Positions 1 through 8,014 of a DNA stretch of 38,769 nt are shown in pieces. This DNA is from Actibacterium sp. 188UL27-1 (lineage in GTDB: Bacteria; Pseudomonadota; Alphaproteobacteria; Rhodobacterales; Rhodobacteraceae). The notes beneath the pieces are model-generated. The model had not been told where the DNA came from. It searched no databases and worked only from the letters and a program-made list of their open reading frames with translations. Position 1 is the stretch's first letter; every line of letters begins with the position of its first letter. The stretch is from NCBI RefSeq assembly GCF_016901225.1, contig NZ_JAFEUL010000030.1, positions 1-38,769 on the forward strand, in the 5' to 3' direction. A program made the translations under genes and the position numbers.

Positions 1-120
1 CCACCGTCCGCACACAAGCCTCGCTGGTATGACGCCAGCCGAATATGCTAACCGGTCAAAGGAAGACCAAAACCTGAACAGAGCTAACCTAAATTAGCGG
101 ACTCTAAGGGGAGCAGGTCA
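1..120 (+). mobile_element. IS3-family insertion sequence, 3' end (partial)
   Basis: This is the right-hand end of an IS3-family element that continues beyond the left edge of the window. It holds the last codons of the transposase and, at 101-120, a terminal sequence that reads TGACCTGCTCCCCTTAGAGT on the minus strand. The whole 120 bp recurs as an exact inverted copy at 38648-38767. On the inner side it abuts an IS91-type transposase reading frame, so it inserted into an older mobile element. The matching left end and the target duplication lie outside the window. Confidence 0.85.
2..97 (+). CDS. IS3-family transposase OrfB, C-terminal fragment
   Basis: The frame from base 2 to the TAG at 95-97 encodes about 31 residues. 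It begins HRPHTSLAGMTPAEYANRSK and ends in an Asn-rich tail (NLNRANLN). The H-S-L-x-G-x-T-P-A-E pattern is typical of the C-terminus of the rve/DDE integrase domain in IS3 OrfB proteins. The DDE catalytic part lies outside the window. The gene is cut by the window edge rather than visibly mutated. Confidence 0.8.
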   Translation, partial: HRPHTSLAGMTPAEYANRSKEDQNLNRANLN

Positions 121-509
121 CGGTCACCAGATTTTACGCGGTAGTCTTTCCATAGAAACGCGACGGTATCGGCATCCGCACCATCCAAACAATGGTTCGA
201 AATGGCAACCCGGTGAGTGTAACGGCTGAGATAGGCCAGCACGACCTCTGGCCCGCCGAAGGGTGGTTTAGCATAGACCACCCATTCGGTCTTGCGGAAC
301 GGAGCGAGCCATTTGGTGAAGGCGGCGGTATCGGCCAATCCTTCGCAATCACCGAAGAACGCAAGCTCTCCCGCCTGGTACAGCGCCAGTAGCCCCTCAA
401 CGAACAGTCGTCGAAACAGGCGCGACAGCACGCGCACATGCAGGAAGAACCCAGGCTTGCAGGCTACCCATTTGGTACCATCCGGTGACAAGCCACCGCC
501 GGGGACGGA
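121..509 (-). pseudogene. IS91-family (Y2) transposase fragment
   Basis: This is an internal-to-C-terminal piece of an IS91/IS801-type rolling-circle transposase. Readable blocks are PGGGLSPDGTKW, the RVLSRLFRRLF helix, WVVYAKPPFGGPE, and AYLSRYTHRVAIS followed by FLWKDYR. AYLSRY carries the paired tyrosines (Y-x3-Y) that are the nucleophiles in this family. The N-terminal zinc finger and the HUH motif that should come just before PGGG are missing, lost in a deletion joining this piece to the recombinase fragment at about 510. The 3' end is cut at 120 by the IS3 element. It cannot encode an active enzyme. Confidence 0.8.
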
Positions 510-716
510 TCATGTGTATGTTACTCCGGTATCGGTCATGTGCAGTTGATAGGCGCGCAATTCCTCTGGCGTAGCTGTATCCGGCGAATGCCTGAGAAAC
601 GCAGCGAAATCCCTCATTGTTCTGATGTGCGACTTCTGAGCTTTTTCGCCCATCCCCCGGATGCGCATGTCCTCGATCATCCGCACATGCAGCGGGCTCA
701 TCTTCTCGTCTGTCAT
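510..716 (-). pseudogene. IS91-associated tyrosine recombinase, N-terminal fragment
   Basis: A 68-residue frame starting MTDEKMSPLHVRMIEDMRIR reads as the SAM-like core-binding N-terminal domain of the XerC/D-type integrase that lies upstream of the transposase in many alphaproteobacterial IS91 elements. Recognisable are the pattern F-A-A-F-L-x-H-S-P-D-T-A-T-P-E-E-L-R-A-Y-Q-L and the heptad after MGEKAQKSH. The frame stops at 510, just past TDTGVT, where the catalytic domain should begin. It joins the transposase fragment there, so one deletion removed the recombinase catalytic domain and the transposase N-terminus together. Confidence 0.75.
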
Positions 717-730
717 GGGAACCTCTTGTC

Positions 731-750
731 CGATTGAGAAACTTCAATCG
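731..750. repeat. Short hairpin at the outer edge of the IS91 remnant
   Basis: CGATTGA and TCAATCG form a perfect 7-bp stem around a 6-nt loop, 14 bp upstream of the recombinase start. IS91-family elements carry small hairpins at their terminal origin or termination sites, so this may be a remnant of the element's outer end. No second end is visible for comparison. Confidence 0.35.
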
Positions 751-980
751 TCAGGCGGACCAGCCAGCTCTCAAAATGAGCCTAAATCTGATGGAAGGAA
801 CGACGCCAACCAAAAACGCCATTGCCGCGGAAGCGGCTTCGTCCATGGGCCGCCATTGTCATGTCATCAGAGGGAGAGAAACAGTTTATGCCTCGCTATC
901 CTTTCCGCGCTTCTAACCGACGATCTCCCACTGAGCGACGCGGTGTCTCCTGGGAGATTTCACGTTGGCAAATCCCTACC

Positions 981-1836
981 TCAAACCGCTTGTTTTATGG
1001 CGCGAGACATAGCTTGGGCGAGATCTTGCGGTGCATTTACCGCGATCACTATTGAGCGTTTAAACTTTGGAAGGGGCGGAAAGTTATCCTTCCTCGTCAG
1101 GATTTTCATGCCGGCTTCAACGTTGTTCTCGTACAGAATGCCGACGGCAAAACCCGCCCGAATAGCCGCTTTCTGGCTCATTATGCCGGTACACTCAAAC
1201 GCCACGCTGTAGTCGCGGCCCAGCTCGTCGAGTTTCACTTTAGGCAATTCGCCCATCCAACAGCCATGATTGATAATCGCAAGAGGAACCGGATCATTGG
1301 GGCCAATGTGCATGGTCCTACTGGCGACCCAGACGGATTGTTGTTCGCGAAAGACTTCACCTGGAACGATACTTGCCGCTGAGCACACGGCGATGTCCAG
1401 TTCGCCTTTCTGGATTGCTTGCGGGAAACGGGCCGTACAGCCGGATCTTGCGATCACGTCGACCCCTGGGTTCGAGAGGCTGAACTCTGACAGGGCTTTT
1501 TCCAGGACGCCCTCGTCGAAATCGTCGGGGATGCCGACCCTGATCCGACCGTTCAATGGTGTGGCAAAAAGTGATTGCACTTTTGACAATTCCAATAGGC
1601 TGCGTCGGGCAACCGGCAACAGTTTTTCGCCGCTTGGCGAGAGAGACATTCCCTTACCTTCCCGGACAAACAGAGTTGTTTCCAATTCCTCTTCCAGCCG
1701 TCGAACTTGGACGCTGATTGCTGATTGGCTCCGGTTCAACCGCGTTGCGGCATGGGTCAGATTTCCGCAATCCGCGATCTCAATGAAAGTCTTGAGCAGG
1801 TTGCCGTCGGTAAAGGCGCGTTCGTTTTTTTTGCAT
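981..1836 (-). CDS. LysR-family transcriptional regulator with a frameshift near its start
   Basis: The protein has an N-terminal winged helix-turn-helix (A-D-C-G-N-L-T-H-A-A-T-R-L-N-R-S-Q-S-A-I-S-V-Q, about residues 20-45 of the intended product) followed by a substrate-binding LysR domain to residue 284. A run of eight A at 1825-1832 (T on the plus strand) puts the natural ATG at 1836 out of frame with the rest. Seven A would give a continuous protein starting MQKNERAFTDGN. In the sequence as given, the only conventional in-frame start (TTG, 1739) loses half of the HTH. The cause may be slippage, decay or a sequencing error. It is divergent from the NTF2-like and DMT genes, which it may control. 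Confidence 0.75.
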
Positions 1837-1921
1837 GGTCCTGTTCATATCATTTCATTTTAATAATTCCTAGGGACCCCCTACCTCGGAGTTACAGCAA
1901 GATGATGTGAAAGGACGCCTT

Positions 1922-2281
1922 GTGGCTGACACCGACAAAGAACGGATCATCGCGACCGTGACCGACTACATAGAAGGCATCCGGCATGGCGATGGCGTGC
2001 GGATCGCAAACGCCTTTTATTCGAGTGTGAACCTCAATTCGCTGGATGCTGAGGGCAACCTTGTGCTGACCCCGCGTAGTGCATTGGAGGCTATGGCAAA
2101 CAGCGGCGCACTCCCACCCAACAGCAGCGAGATTACCCATGTCGAGATCAACAATGACATGGCCCTGGCCAAGGTGACCATCGATTTGCCAACGTTGCAG
2201 TACCATGACCTTCTCACGCTTTTGCGACTGAATGTCGGATGGAAGATCGTCAGCAAGACCTACACGACGATCCACAAGTAG
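1922..2281 (+). CDS. NTF2-like / lumazine-binding-like protein
   Basis: This small soluble protein of about 119 residues has the cone-shaped SnoaL/NTF2 pattern. An N-terminal helix (TDYIEGIRHGDGVRIANAFY) is followed by LDAEGNLVLTPR and the strands ALAKVTIDLP and HDLLTLLRLNVGWKIVSKTY. I recognise it as the putative lumazine-binding type of the NTF2 superfamily. The substrate is unknown. GTG at 1922 is preferred because AAGGA lies at 1911-1915, six bases upstream. A GTG at 1907 would add five residues but has no ribosome site. It lies upstream of the DMT transporter and divergent from the LysR gene. Confidence 0.7.
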   Translation: MADTDKERIIATVTDYIEGIRHGDGVRIANAFYSSVNLNSLDAEGNLVLTPRSALEAMANSGALPPNSSEITHVEINNDMALAKVTIDLPTLQYHDLLTLLRLNVGWKIVSKTYTTIHK

Positions 2282-2314
2282 CTTTGCCCTGCAATGAGCG
2301 CCCTAGGAACCGGA

Positions 2315-3208
2315 ATGTCCACGCAACATCCATCATGGCTGACTTTTGCCGCGGCCATCTTTCTGGTGATGTGGTCCACCGGCTATGTCGCGACCATGTT
2401 CGGCCTTGGGTTCATCGAACCAATCGCCTTTCTGGCCCTGCGCTTTGCCTGCGTTGTTGCGATCATGGCGGTGCTGTTCGTGATCCTCTGGCCCCCTTTA
2501 CTGCGTACGCGGGCAGAATGGGGGCACCTCGCGATTGTCGGGTTTCTGCTTCAGGCGATGTATCTTGGCATGTGTTACATGTCCTTCAGCGTTGGTCTGT
2601 TGGTGGGAATCTTGGCGTTAATCCTGGCTATGCAGCCCATCTTCGTGGGGCTTGTAACCCCACGGTGGGCGAGCGAGGCGATAAGTTGGCGACAATGGGT
2701 GGGATTGATCCTCGGTCTGATCGGCGCGGTCGTCGTCATCACAGCGCGTTCCGAGGTTGCATCCCCCGCGCCGATAGGTTTCGTGTGCGCCGTTCTGGCG
2801 CTGATCGGGATCTCAGGTGGATCGCTCTGGGAAAAACGCTTTGGCGTTTCTCGGCACCCCGTGACGGCAAACTTGGTTGGCTTCGCGGCTGGTCTGGCGG
2901 GTGTGCTGCCCTTTGTCATTGCCTTTGAAAGCATGCAGATCAGCTGGGCGTGGCAGTTGATTGGGTCGCTTGTTTACATGATCATCGCAAGTTCTTTGAT
3001 CGCCATCGGTTTGCTCCTGGCAATGATCCGTGTGGGTGAAGTTTCGAAGGTCTCTGCATTGTTCTTTCTCGTACCTCCTTTGGCTGCCGTATCCGCTTGC
3101 TTGGTGCTGGAGGAGGTCATGCCGTCAGTCGGCTGGCTGGGCATGATCCTCGCTGATCTTGGCGTGTTCGTCGCAACCCGCAACGGATCAGAACCCGTCT
3201 CATTGTGA
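2315..3208 (+). CDS. EamA/DMT-family inner-membrane transporter
   Basis: The protein of about 297 residues is almost wholly hydrophobic and shows ten predicted membrane helices in two repeated EamA halves (about 8-140 and 155-290). The first begins LTFAAAIFLVMWSTGYVATM, with the W-S-x-x-Y/F-x-x-x-K-like start common in these exporters. Such proteins export amino acids or other small metabolites. The cargo here cannot be told from sequence. ATG 2315 has AGGAA five bases upstream. An in-frame ATG at 2294 has no such site. It follows the NTF2-like gene by about 30 bp and is probably cotranscribed. Confidence 0.85.
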   Translation: MSTQHPSWLTFAAAIFLVMWSTGYVATMFGLGFIEPIAFLALRFACVVAIMAVLFVILWPPLLRTRAEWGHLAIVGFLLQAMYLGMCYMSFSVGLLVGILALILAMQPIFVGLVTPRWASEAISWRQWVGLILGLIGAVVVITARSEVASPAPIGFVCAVLALIGISGGSLWEKRFGVSRHPVTANLVGFAAGLAGVLPFVIAFESMQISWAWQLIGSLVYMIIASSLIAIGLLLAMIRVGEVSKVSALFFLVPPLAAVSACLVLEEVMPSVGWLGMILADLGVFVATRNGSEPVSL

Positions 3209-3271
3209 CTATTTGCACCGGGCCGAAACCCGGCCGTTTCTCTACAACCTGATCAAGAAAAGGAAACACCT

Positions 3272-3802
3272 ATGCGTTTCATCGCCTTAACTTTCGTCGG
3301 CTTCTTCCTCGCGGTTACCGCTGCCGTTGCTGAACTTTCCGACACCCGTAACTTCTACCAGTATTCGGAAAGTGTGCTTACGGCAGGCCAACCCACCGAA
3401 GAGCAGCTCAAGAGCGCTGGCACGGCCGGTGTCGAGGTCGTCATCAGCGTCGTGCCTCCGAGTGAGCGTGTCTACAACCCGGAGCAGGCCGATATCCTCG
3501 CGAAGCAAGGCATAGAATACATCCATGTCCCGGTGAACTGGCGCGCGCCAGATGATGCATCATTTGATGCGTTCATGGCCGCGATGGACAGGGTCGGTGA
3601 CCGAAAGGTTCTGGTGCATTGCTGGGCAAACGCCCGCGCCTCGGCGCTTGTCTACGCGCATCGGGTACTCAGCTCTCCGGACACACAGCCAGAGGAATTT
3701 GAGACACTGAGATCGGTCTGGTCGGATGTCGCGGGTTACAATCTTGACGCCGACACCACTTGGCAAAACTACCTCGCCAACAATATCGCGCGCGTCCAAT
3801 AG
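3272..3802 (+). CDS. Secreted protein-tyrosine-phosphatase-like protein
   Basis: This 176-residue protein has a clear signal peptide (about 1-20, ending VTAAVA). The remaining fold resembles the small PTP/DSP-like (DUF442-type) phosphatases: T-A-G-Q-P-T-E-E-Q-L, then G-V-E-V-V-I-S-V, then a loop VLVHCWANARASALVYAHRV (residues 113-132). The loop holds C117 and R122, so the spacing is C-x4-R rather than the C-x5-R of classical PTPs. I recall this H-C-x-A-N-x-R-A-S form as typical of the subfamily. AAAGGAAA upstream of ATG serves as ribosome site. The substrate is unknown and the location presumably periplasmic. It precedes a truncated rhodanese gene by 28 bp. Confidence 0.7.
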   Translation: MRFIALTFVGFFLAVTAAVAELSDTRNFYQYSESVLTAGQPTEEQLKSAGTAGVEVVISVVPPSERVYNPEQADILAKQGIEYIHVPVNWRAPDDASFDAFMAAMDRVGDRKVLVHCWANARASALVYAHRVLSSPDTQPEEFETLRSVWSDVAGYNLDADTTWQNYLANNIARVQ

Positions 3803-3830
3803 CTCGGAAAGGGTTGGTCATCTCGACAGA

Positions 3831-3998
3831 ATGGATTGGCAGGGCGTGATAGACGCCCGCTCGCCCCTGATCTCGGCAAAACAACTGGCGGAATTGTCGG
3901 GCACGCCGCGCGTAAGGGTTTCTGACGTGCGCGGCACTTGGTCAACACCGGCGCGGGCCCTGCCGGAAGACTATGCCGCTGGTCATATTCCCAGCGCG
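3831..3998 (+). pseudogene. Rhodanese/sulfurtransferase, N-terminal stub
   Basis: From ATG 3831 the frame encodes about 56 residues: I-S-A-K-Q-L-A-E-L, RVRVSDVRGTW, and ALPEDYAAGHIPSA. These match the start of the first rhodanese domain of two-domain thiosulfate/mercaptopyruvate sulfurtransferases (V-S-x-x-x-L; V-x-D-x-R; Y-x-x-G-H-I-P-G/S-A). At about 3999 the sequence passes without a stop into an IS3 transposase, so the catalytic Cys domain is lost. The stub lies 28 bp after the phosphatase-like gene and was probably part of its operon. Confidence 0.65.
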
Positions 3999-4778
3999 CG
4001 GGGCCTGCGGGCGTTCCGCAATCGGCCCGCCAGTCGCAGACGGCGGTCCGATCTGGTCACTCTGGCTCACATGAAGGAACAGTCGCGTCTCAGCCTGGGC
4101 AGTTATGGCAGGCCACGAATGACCGAAGAGTTGAAGGAGATCGGTCTGAATGTGGGGCACCGCCGTGTAGGCAGATTGATGCGCCAGAACGGCATATATG
4201 TCATTCGGACCCGCAAACACAAAGTGACAACGGACAGCGACGACAGGTTCAACATTGCACCAAACCTGCTGGATCGAAACTTCTCAGCTGACCTGCCAAA
4301 TCAAACGTGGGCAGGTGACATCAGCTATGTTTGGACCCGCGAAGGGTGGTTGTACTCGGCTGTGATCCTAGACTTGCACTCTCGGCGTGTGATCGGCCGG
4401 GCAGTGAGCAATCGCATGAAGCGCGACTTGGCGATCCGGGCGTTGAATATGGCCATCGCGGTCCGGCAGCCGCCCAAAGGCTGCATCCATCATACGGATC
4501 GCGGGTCGCAATATTGTTCCCATGACTACCAGAAAATCCAGCGCCAGAATGGCTTCAAGGTGTCCATGAGCGGCAAAGGCAATTGTTATGACAATGCCGC
4601 CGTCGAAACCTTGTTCAAGACGATCAAGGCCGAGCTGATCTGGCGGCATCCCTGGGACACGCGAAGGAAGGTTGAGATGGCCATCTTCGCGTACATCAAC
4701 GGCTTCTACAATCCGCGTCACCGCCACTCAGCATTGGGTTGGAAAAGCCCGGTCGCCTTCGAACGAAAGGTGGCTTAA
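3999..4778 (+). pseudogene. IS3-family transposase OrfB, 5'-truncated
   Basis: The frame reads from about R-A-F-R-N-R-P-A-S to the TAA after VAFERKVA. It contains the HTH_21 region (SLGSYGRPRMTEELKEIG, then VGHRRVGRLM) and a complete rve domain with the DDE residues visible: D in WAGDISYVWT, D in IHHTDRGSQY, and E in NAAVETLFKTIKAEL. The end R-H-R-H-S-A-L-G-W-K-S-P is typical. The triad is intact, but the start and the orfA partner are gone. Any expression would have to come through the rhodanese stub, to which it is fused in frame. Confidence 0.8.
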
Positions 4779-4830
4779 ACGAGCGCTGGGGACGGCACTA
4801 AAGCGCGACAGGCCCATTGGATTGAAGGCG
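3999..4830 (+). mobile_element. 5'-truncated IS3-family element
   Basis: This is an IS3-family copy missing its left end, its orfA and the start of orfB. The right end is not sharply defined. The segment GGGACGGCACTAAAGCGCGA after the transposase stop looks like its terminal region, so I place the boundary at about 4815-4835. It differs from the elements at the window ends in transposase sequence and terminus. Confidence 0.55.
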
Positions 4831-4853
4831 CAGTAGAAGACAACAGGACAGTC

Positions 4854-6116
4854 TCATGATTTGGTCTCATTGTCTGATGGATTTGCGGGCTTGCGCCACC
4901 GCAGCACAATTAGCGCCACATAGAATGAGACCGCGACGATGAGCGCAGTGGCACCCGCCCAAAGAAAGCTGCCTGCGATTGTCTTGGCTGGGCTCAAGGC
5001 CGCGAACAGGATCGGGGAGAGAAACTGCCCGAGGAAAATGCTCATGCTCAGCCCGCCTGTCGCTTTGCCTCGGCCACTAGCTGGTGCAGTGTCCAGCACG
5101 AGGCTGTTCATGGTCGGCATGGTGAGCCCGGCGCCCGCGCCGGCGATCAGCATCCCGCTGGCAATAACAAGAAAATTGTCCGAGATACCGGTCACCAGCA
5201 AGCCAAGGCCCAGCCCCATGAAAGTCAGACCAAGCGCGCCCGTTGCGGGGATCGCAGCTTTGATCCGCCCGAACAGCAAGGCAGTCATGGCACTCGCGAA
5301 GGTGCTGATGGCAATTGCGTATCCGGATAATGACGCGTCTTCGAAACCGGCGGCGACGAGGCGGAAGGGCACCTGGGTTGGAACGATATAGAAGAGCGTC
5401 ATGGCCGCCAATGCAATCAGATACAGTCCACCGAGACGCATCCAGGGCATCCTGTTGGTGTCGAGACGCTTTGTAGCCTGATCCTTTTCCGGTCTAGTGT
5501 TCGGAAGCGTGGTCAGAATGAAGGGCAGAAGCAAAAGTGGCAGCGCGTAGATATAAAATGGAAAACGCCAATTCACCTCGGCGAGCCAACCGCCTGCCGT
5601 CAAAAATACGACGCCGCCAAGCGCCATCGCCGCGCCTTGATACCCAAGCACGCTGTCGCGAGCGGCAGCCGGATAGAGCCCGCCGATCAGGGTTGTTGTC
5701 GCCACCATAATGCCGGCCACGCCGACACCAAGAAGCGCACGGCCGACCAGAAGCGGGTAAAGATCCGGGACAAGTGCACCGGATGCGCCACCGACCACAA
5801 AGATAACGGTGGACCCGAACAAGATGCGCTGCGCGCCAAACCTGTCGACCAGAAACCCCATTATCGGCGCCGTGATCGCAATTAAGAGAGCCGGCAATGT
5901 AAGTGCGAGTCGGGCCAGGAATTCGGCATCGGGAACATCAGAAAAGTACCGGGCCAGACCTGGCAGGGACGGCGCGATCGTGGCCCCCGCCATGACCGTC
6001 AAACTGCTGGCGGCCAACAGGACGACAAGAAAGGCAGGACCCGGGGCAACGATCGGCGCGATCTCATCACGATCTGACCCGGCAGGATCGGTGGTGGGGG
6101 GCACGGGTAGGGTCAT
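4854..6116 (-). CDS. MFS-family drug/metabolite exporter
   Basis: This 420-residue protein has twelve predicted membrane helices. The motif-A region between helices 2 and 3 reads G-F-L-V-D-R-F-G-A-Q-R, and the helix-4 region (LLVGRALLGVGVAGIMVATT) fits drug/H+ antiporters of the major facilitator superfamily. A long hydrophilic N-terminus (about 1-25) precedes helix 1 and a charged linker near 205-222 separates the halves. The substrate is not deducible. It is read toward the truncated IS3 copy and lies downstream of the SRPBCC gene, 99 bp away on the same strand. Confidence 0.8.
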   Translation of the reverse strand: MTLPVPPTTDPAGSDRDEIAPIVAPGPAFLVVLLAASSLTVMAGATIAPSLPGLARYFSDVPDAEFLARLALTLPALLIAITAPIMGFLVDRFGAQRILFGSTVIFVVGGASGALVPDLYPLLVGRALLGVGVAGIMVATTTLIGGLYPAAARDSVLGYQGAAMALGGVVFLTAGGWLAEVNWRFPFYIYALPLLLLPFILTTLPNTRPEKDQATKRLDTNRMPWMRLGGLYLIALAAMTLFYIVPTQVPFRLVAAGFEDASLSGYAIAISTFASAMTALLFGRIKAAIPATGALGLTFMGLGLGLLVTGISDNFLVIASGMLIAGAGAGLTMPTMNSLVLDTAPASGRGKATGGLSMSIFLGQFLSPILFAALSPAKTIAGSFLWAGATALIVAVSFYVALIVLRWRKPANPSDNETKS

Positions 6117-6215
6117 CTGGACCCGCGATGGATATATGGGACGAAACCGCTCGATGCATGTCTCGGAAATGAGAGACCATGACTGTACGAGAGCATATCT
6201 TTTACCTGCATCTAT

Positions 6216-7157
6216 CTAGACTGACACTGCCAAAGGTTGCTGGGATGGCTTGGCCTGATTTGAAACCATGTTGCCACCGAATTGCTGCACCAATCCTTCG
6301 AGTGAGGCTCGATACTCAGACGCCATCATGTCTGACACGGTGTTGATGGTGGCTTCATCGTCAGGGTTGGTTGGGGTGAATTGTCCCGACCAGACCAGAC
6401 CGGCGGTGCCATCGGCGCGCGGCCAGACTTTAAGGTTTGCTATGTAATCATCGCATGGATAGGACGAATCTGGCTCCAGACGGGAATCGTAGCTCAGCGT
6501 GCGTGCCGCGTCGTCGCGGAACAACTCGGTCTCGACATCGATCTGATCCGCATCCTTGAGCTTGACGAAACGCCGCCCATTGCTCACTTTTTTCACGGTC
6601 CCCACTATCGTTATCCAGTCTGCGATCTGGAAAAAGTCGCCTACAAATGACCAAACCTGGTCGGGTGTAGTGTTCAAATGCGCGATGGCAGATGCGGCAT
6701 AGGCATGCTCCGGTACTGGCAGGGGTGCACCACCGAAGTGATCGACAAGACCGCTAAGACCAACCGTCTGGTTTTCCACCAGCTGAGCCGTCAGGCTGTC
6801 AGCGCCAGCCTCGGGATCTGTCGGGATCATCTGGGCCGACCAGAGCACCCCGGTCCGCTCAGGTCCGCGACTCCACACCTTGAATTTGCCGAAATAGGAA
6901 TCAATCGGCCAAGCGCCACCACCCGCATTCAGCGAGCGATAGCTGTAGCATTTGGCCCGGTCGGAATAATGCAGTCGTTCTTCCAGGGAGCCGGCGTCGA
7001 CACCGGCGAACATGTCACGTCGCCAAAGCCCCCCATTCTCTCGCTTGGTCTCTTTGATCAATGGGTGGAACTTGGGAAGGCCATGAAAGTCGCCGACCAT
7101 GTCCCACACTTTTGCAATGGGGGCGTTCAGCATTACGGCGCGAGCGGATTGATACAT
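6216..7157 (-). CDS. Tandem SRPBCC (START-like) domain protein
   Basis: The 313-residue protein contains two copies of the polyketide cyclase/MxaD-like SRPBCC fold, at about 1-150 and 165-300. Each opens with a strand and a P/A-x-K/Q-V-W-x-x-V/F-G-D-F block (I-A-K-V-W-D-M-V-G-D-F and P-D-Q-V-W-S-F-V-G-D-F). Each ends with a V-L-W/V-W-S-A/G-Q-x-x-P-T strand and an L-x-G-L-V-x-x-F-G-G helix. The repetition suggests internal duplication. SRPBCC proteins bind hydrophobic ligands; the ligand here is unknown. CAGGAG lies upstream of the ATG at good spacing. It may be cotranscribed with the MFS gene. Confidence 0.75.
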   Translation of the reverse strand: MYQSARAVMLNAPIAKVWDMVGDFHGLPKFHPLIKETKRENGGLWRRDMFAGVDAGSLEERLHYSDRAKCYSYRSLNAGGGAWPIDSYFGKFKVWSRGPERTGVLWSAQMIPTDPEAGADSLTAQLVENQTVGLSGLVDHFGGAPLPVPEHAYAASAIAHLNTTPDQVWSFVGDFFQIADWITIVGTVKKVSNGRRFVKLKDADQIDVETELFRDDAARTLSYDSRLEPDSSYPCDDYIANLKVWPRADGTAGLVWSGQFTPTNPDDEATINTVSDMMASEYRASLEGLVQQFGGNMVSNQAKPSQQPLAVSV

Positions 7158-7412
7158 AAGGACTTTCTCCTGTCAGATCGTAGGGCGACACTGCATCATA
7201 AGAAGAACCTTATTTTGATTGGTTGGTCTTTCAGAATAACGTTGCTTTCAAAATCTGTGCCGGTTTCTCTACACGCCTTTGGCCTGGTTCATATCAAATG
7301 ATCGCATCGCTAAATCCTGAAAGGGGCCGAAATCTGAAAGAGCTCAGAAGTCATTGACCGCCGTAACCATGATCGTGGCTGTTCAATTTATTCAGCAGAT
7401 GGAGCTTTCGAT

Positions 7413-7917
7413 ATGGCCCTATCGACAAGCGAGCTGACCGCTGACAATTGCGTGTTCATAATGGTCGATCACAGGTCGGAAAGATGCAGTTTCTGAGCGC
7501 AGTCGATCCGATGCAGCTCAAGCATAATATTCTTTGTCATGCGAAAACGGTCAAGGCCTTAGACATTCCGGCAGTGATGGGGACAAGCTGGCCGCAAGGT
7601 CCCAATGGTCCAACCATGCCGGAGCTTAAGGCACTCTTCCATGAACTCGATGTGATCGACCGGCCTTTTGTCAATTTCTGGAACGATGCGGAATCAAAGG
7701 CCGCAATCGAAGCGACAGGCCGAAAGAAACTCGTCATCTCCGGGCTGCCACCGAGGTTTGCGCTGCCTTTCCCGCACTTTCCGCTCTGCGTGAAGGCTAT
7801 AAGGTTTATGTAGCGATTGACGCCTGCGCAGATTTCAACCCGATGATTACCGACGTTGCGACGCAGCGGCTTGCTGCAGCAGGCGCCATCGTAACCACCC
7901 GGGCCACTGCGGCCTGC
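7413..7917 (+). pseudogene. Isochorismatase-like cysteine hydrolase, frameshifted and truncated
   Basis: Three frames must be joined to read a YcaC-like cysteine hydrolase. Frame one gives MALSTSELTADNCVFIMVDH. After a one-base loss near 7467 frame two continues VGKMQFLSAVDP to GRKKLVISGL. After another one-base loss near 7748 frame three gives TEVCAAFPALSALREGYKVY to AAAGAIVTT. The family triad Asp (MVDH), Lys (GRKKLVI) and Cys (TEVCAAF) is thus spread over different frames. The 3' end runs into an IS3 left-end scrap near 7900-7920. The gene is dead. Confidence 0.75.
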
Positions 7918-8014
7918 TCGAACTCATCCGTAAACCGAATTCCTTTACTCATATCCGTTTTTCCTTGGTTCCAAAATGACCAAGCAAAGCATCTACAAAT
8001 CTAGGGGCACCTCA
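7918..8014 (-). mobile_element. IS3-family left-end remnant with orfA start
   Basis: Read leftward from 8014, the sequence begins TGAGGTGCCCCTAGATTTG, which looks like an IS3-type left terminus. AAGGA and an ATG at 7952 follow. The frame MSKGIRFTDEF matches the usual start of IS3 OrfA (HTH_Tnp_1). It breaks off after about a dozen codons. The terminus has the same TGA-x-x-TGC-x-CCCC-TAGA layout as the right end of the elements at the window borders, so it may be the left end of the same IS type. The scrap separates the dead hydrolase from the dead integrase. Confidence 0.6.

Noticed and set aside
923-958. ATCTCCCA...TGGGAGAT inverted repeat downstream of the first LysR gene, as terminator
   Set aside because: The loop is over 20 bases and no U tract follows on the minus strand. 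It may be a chance match.
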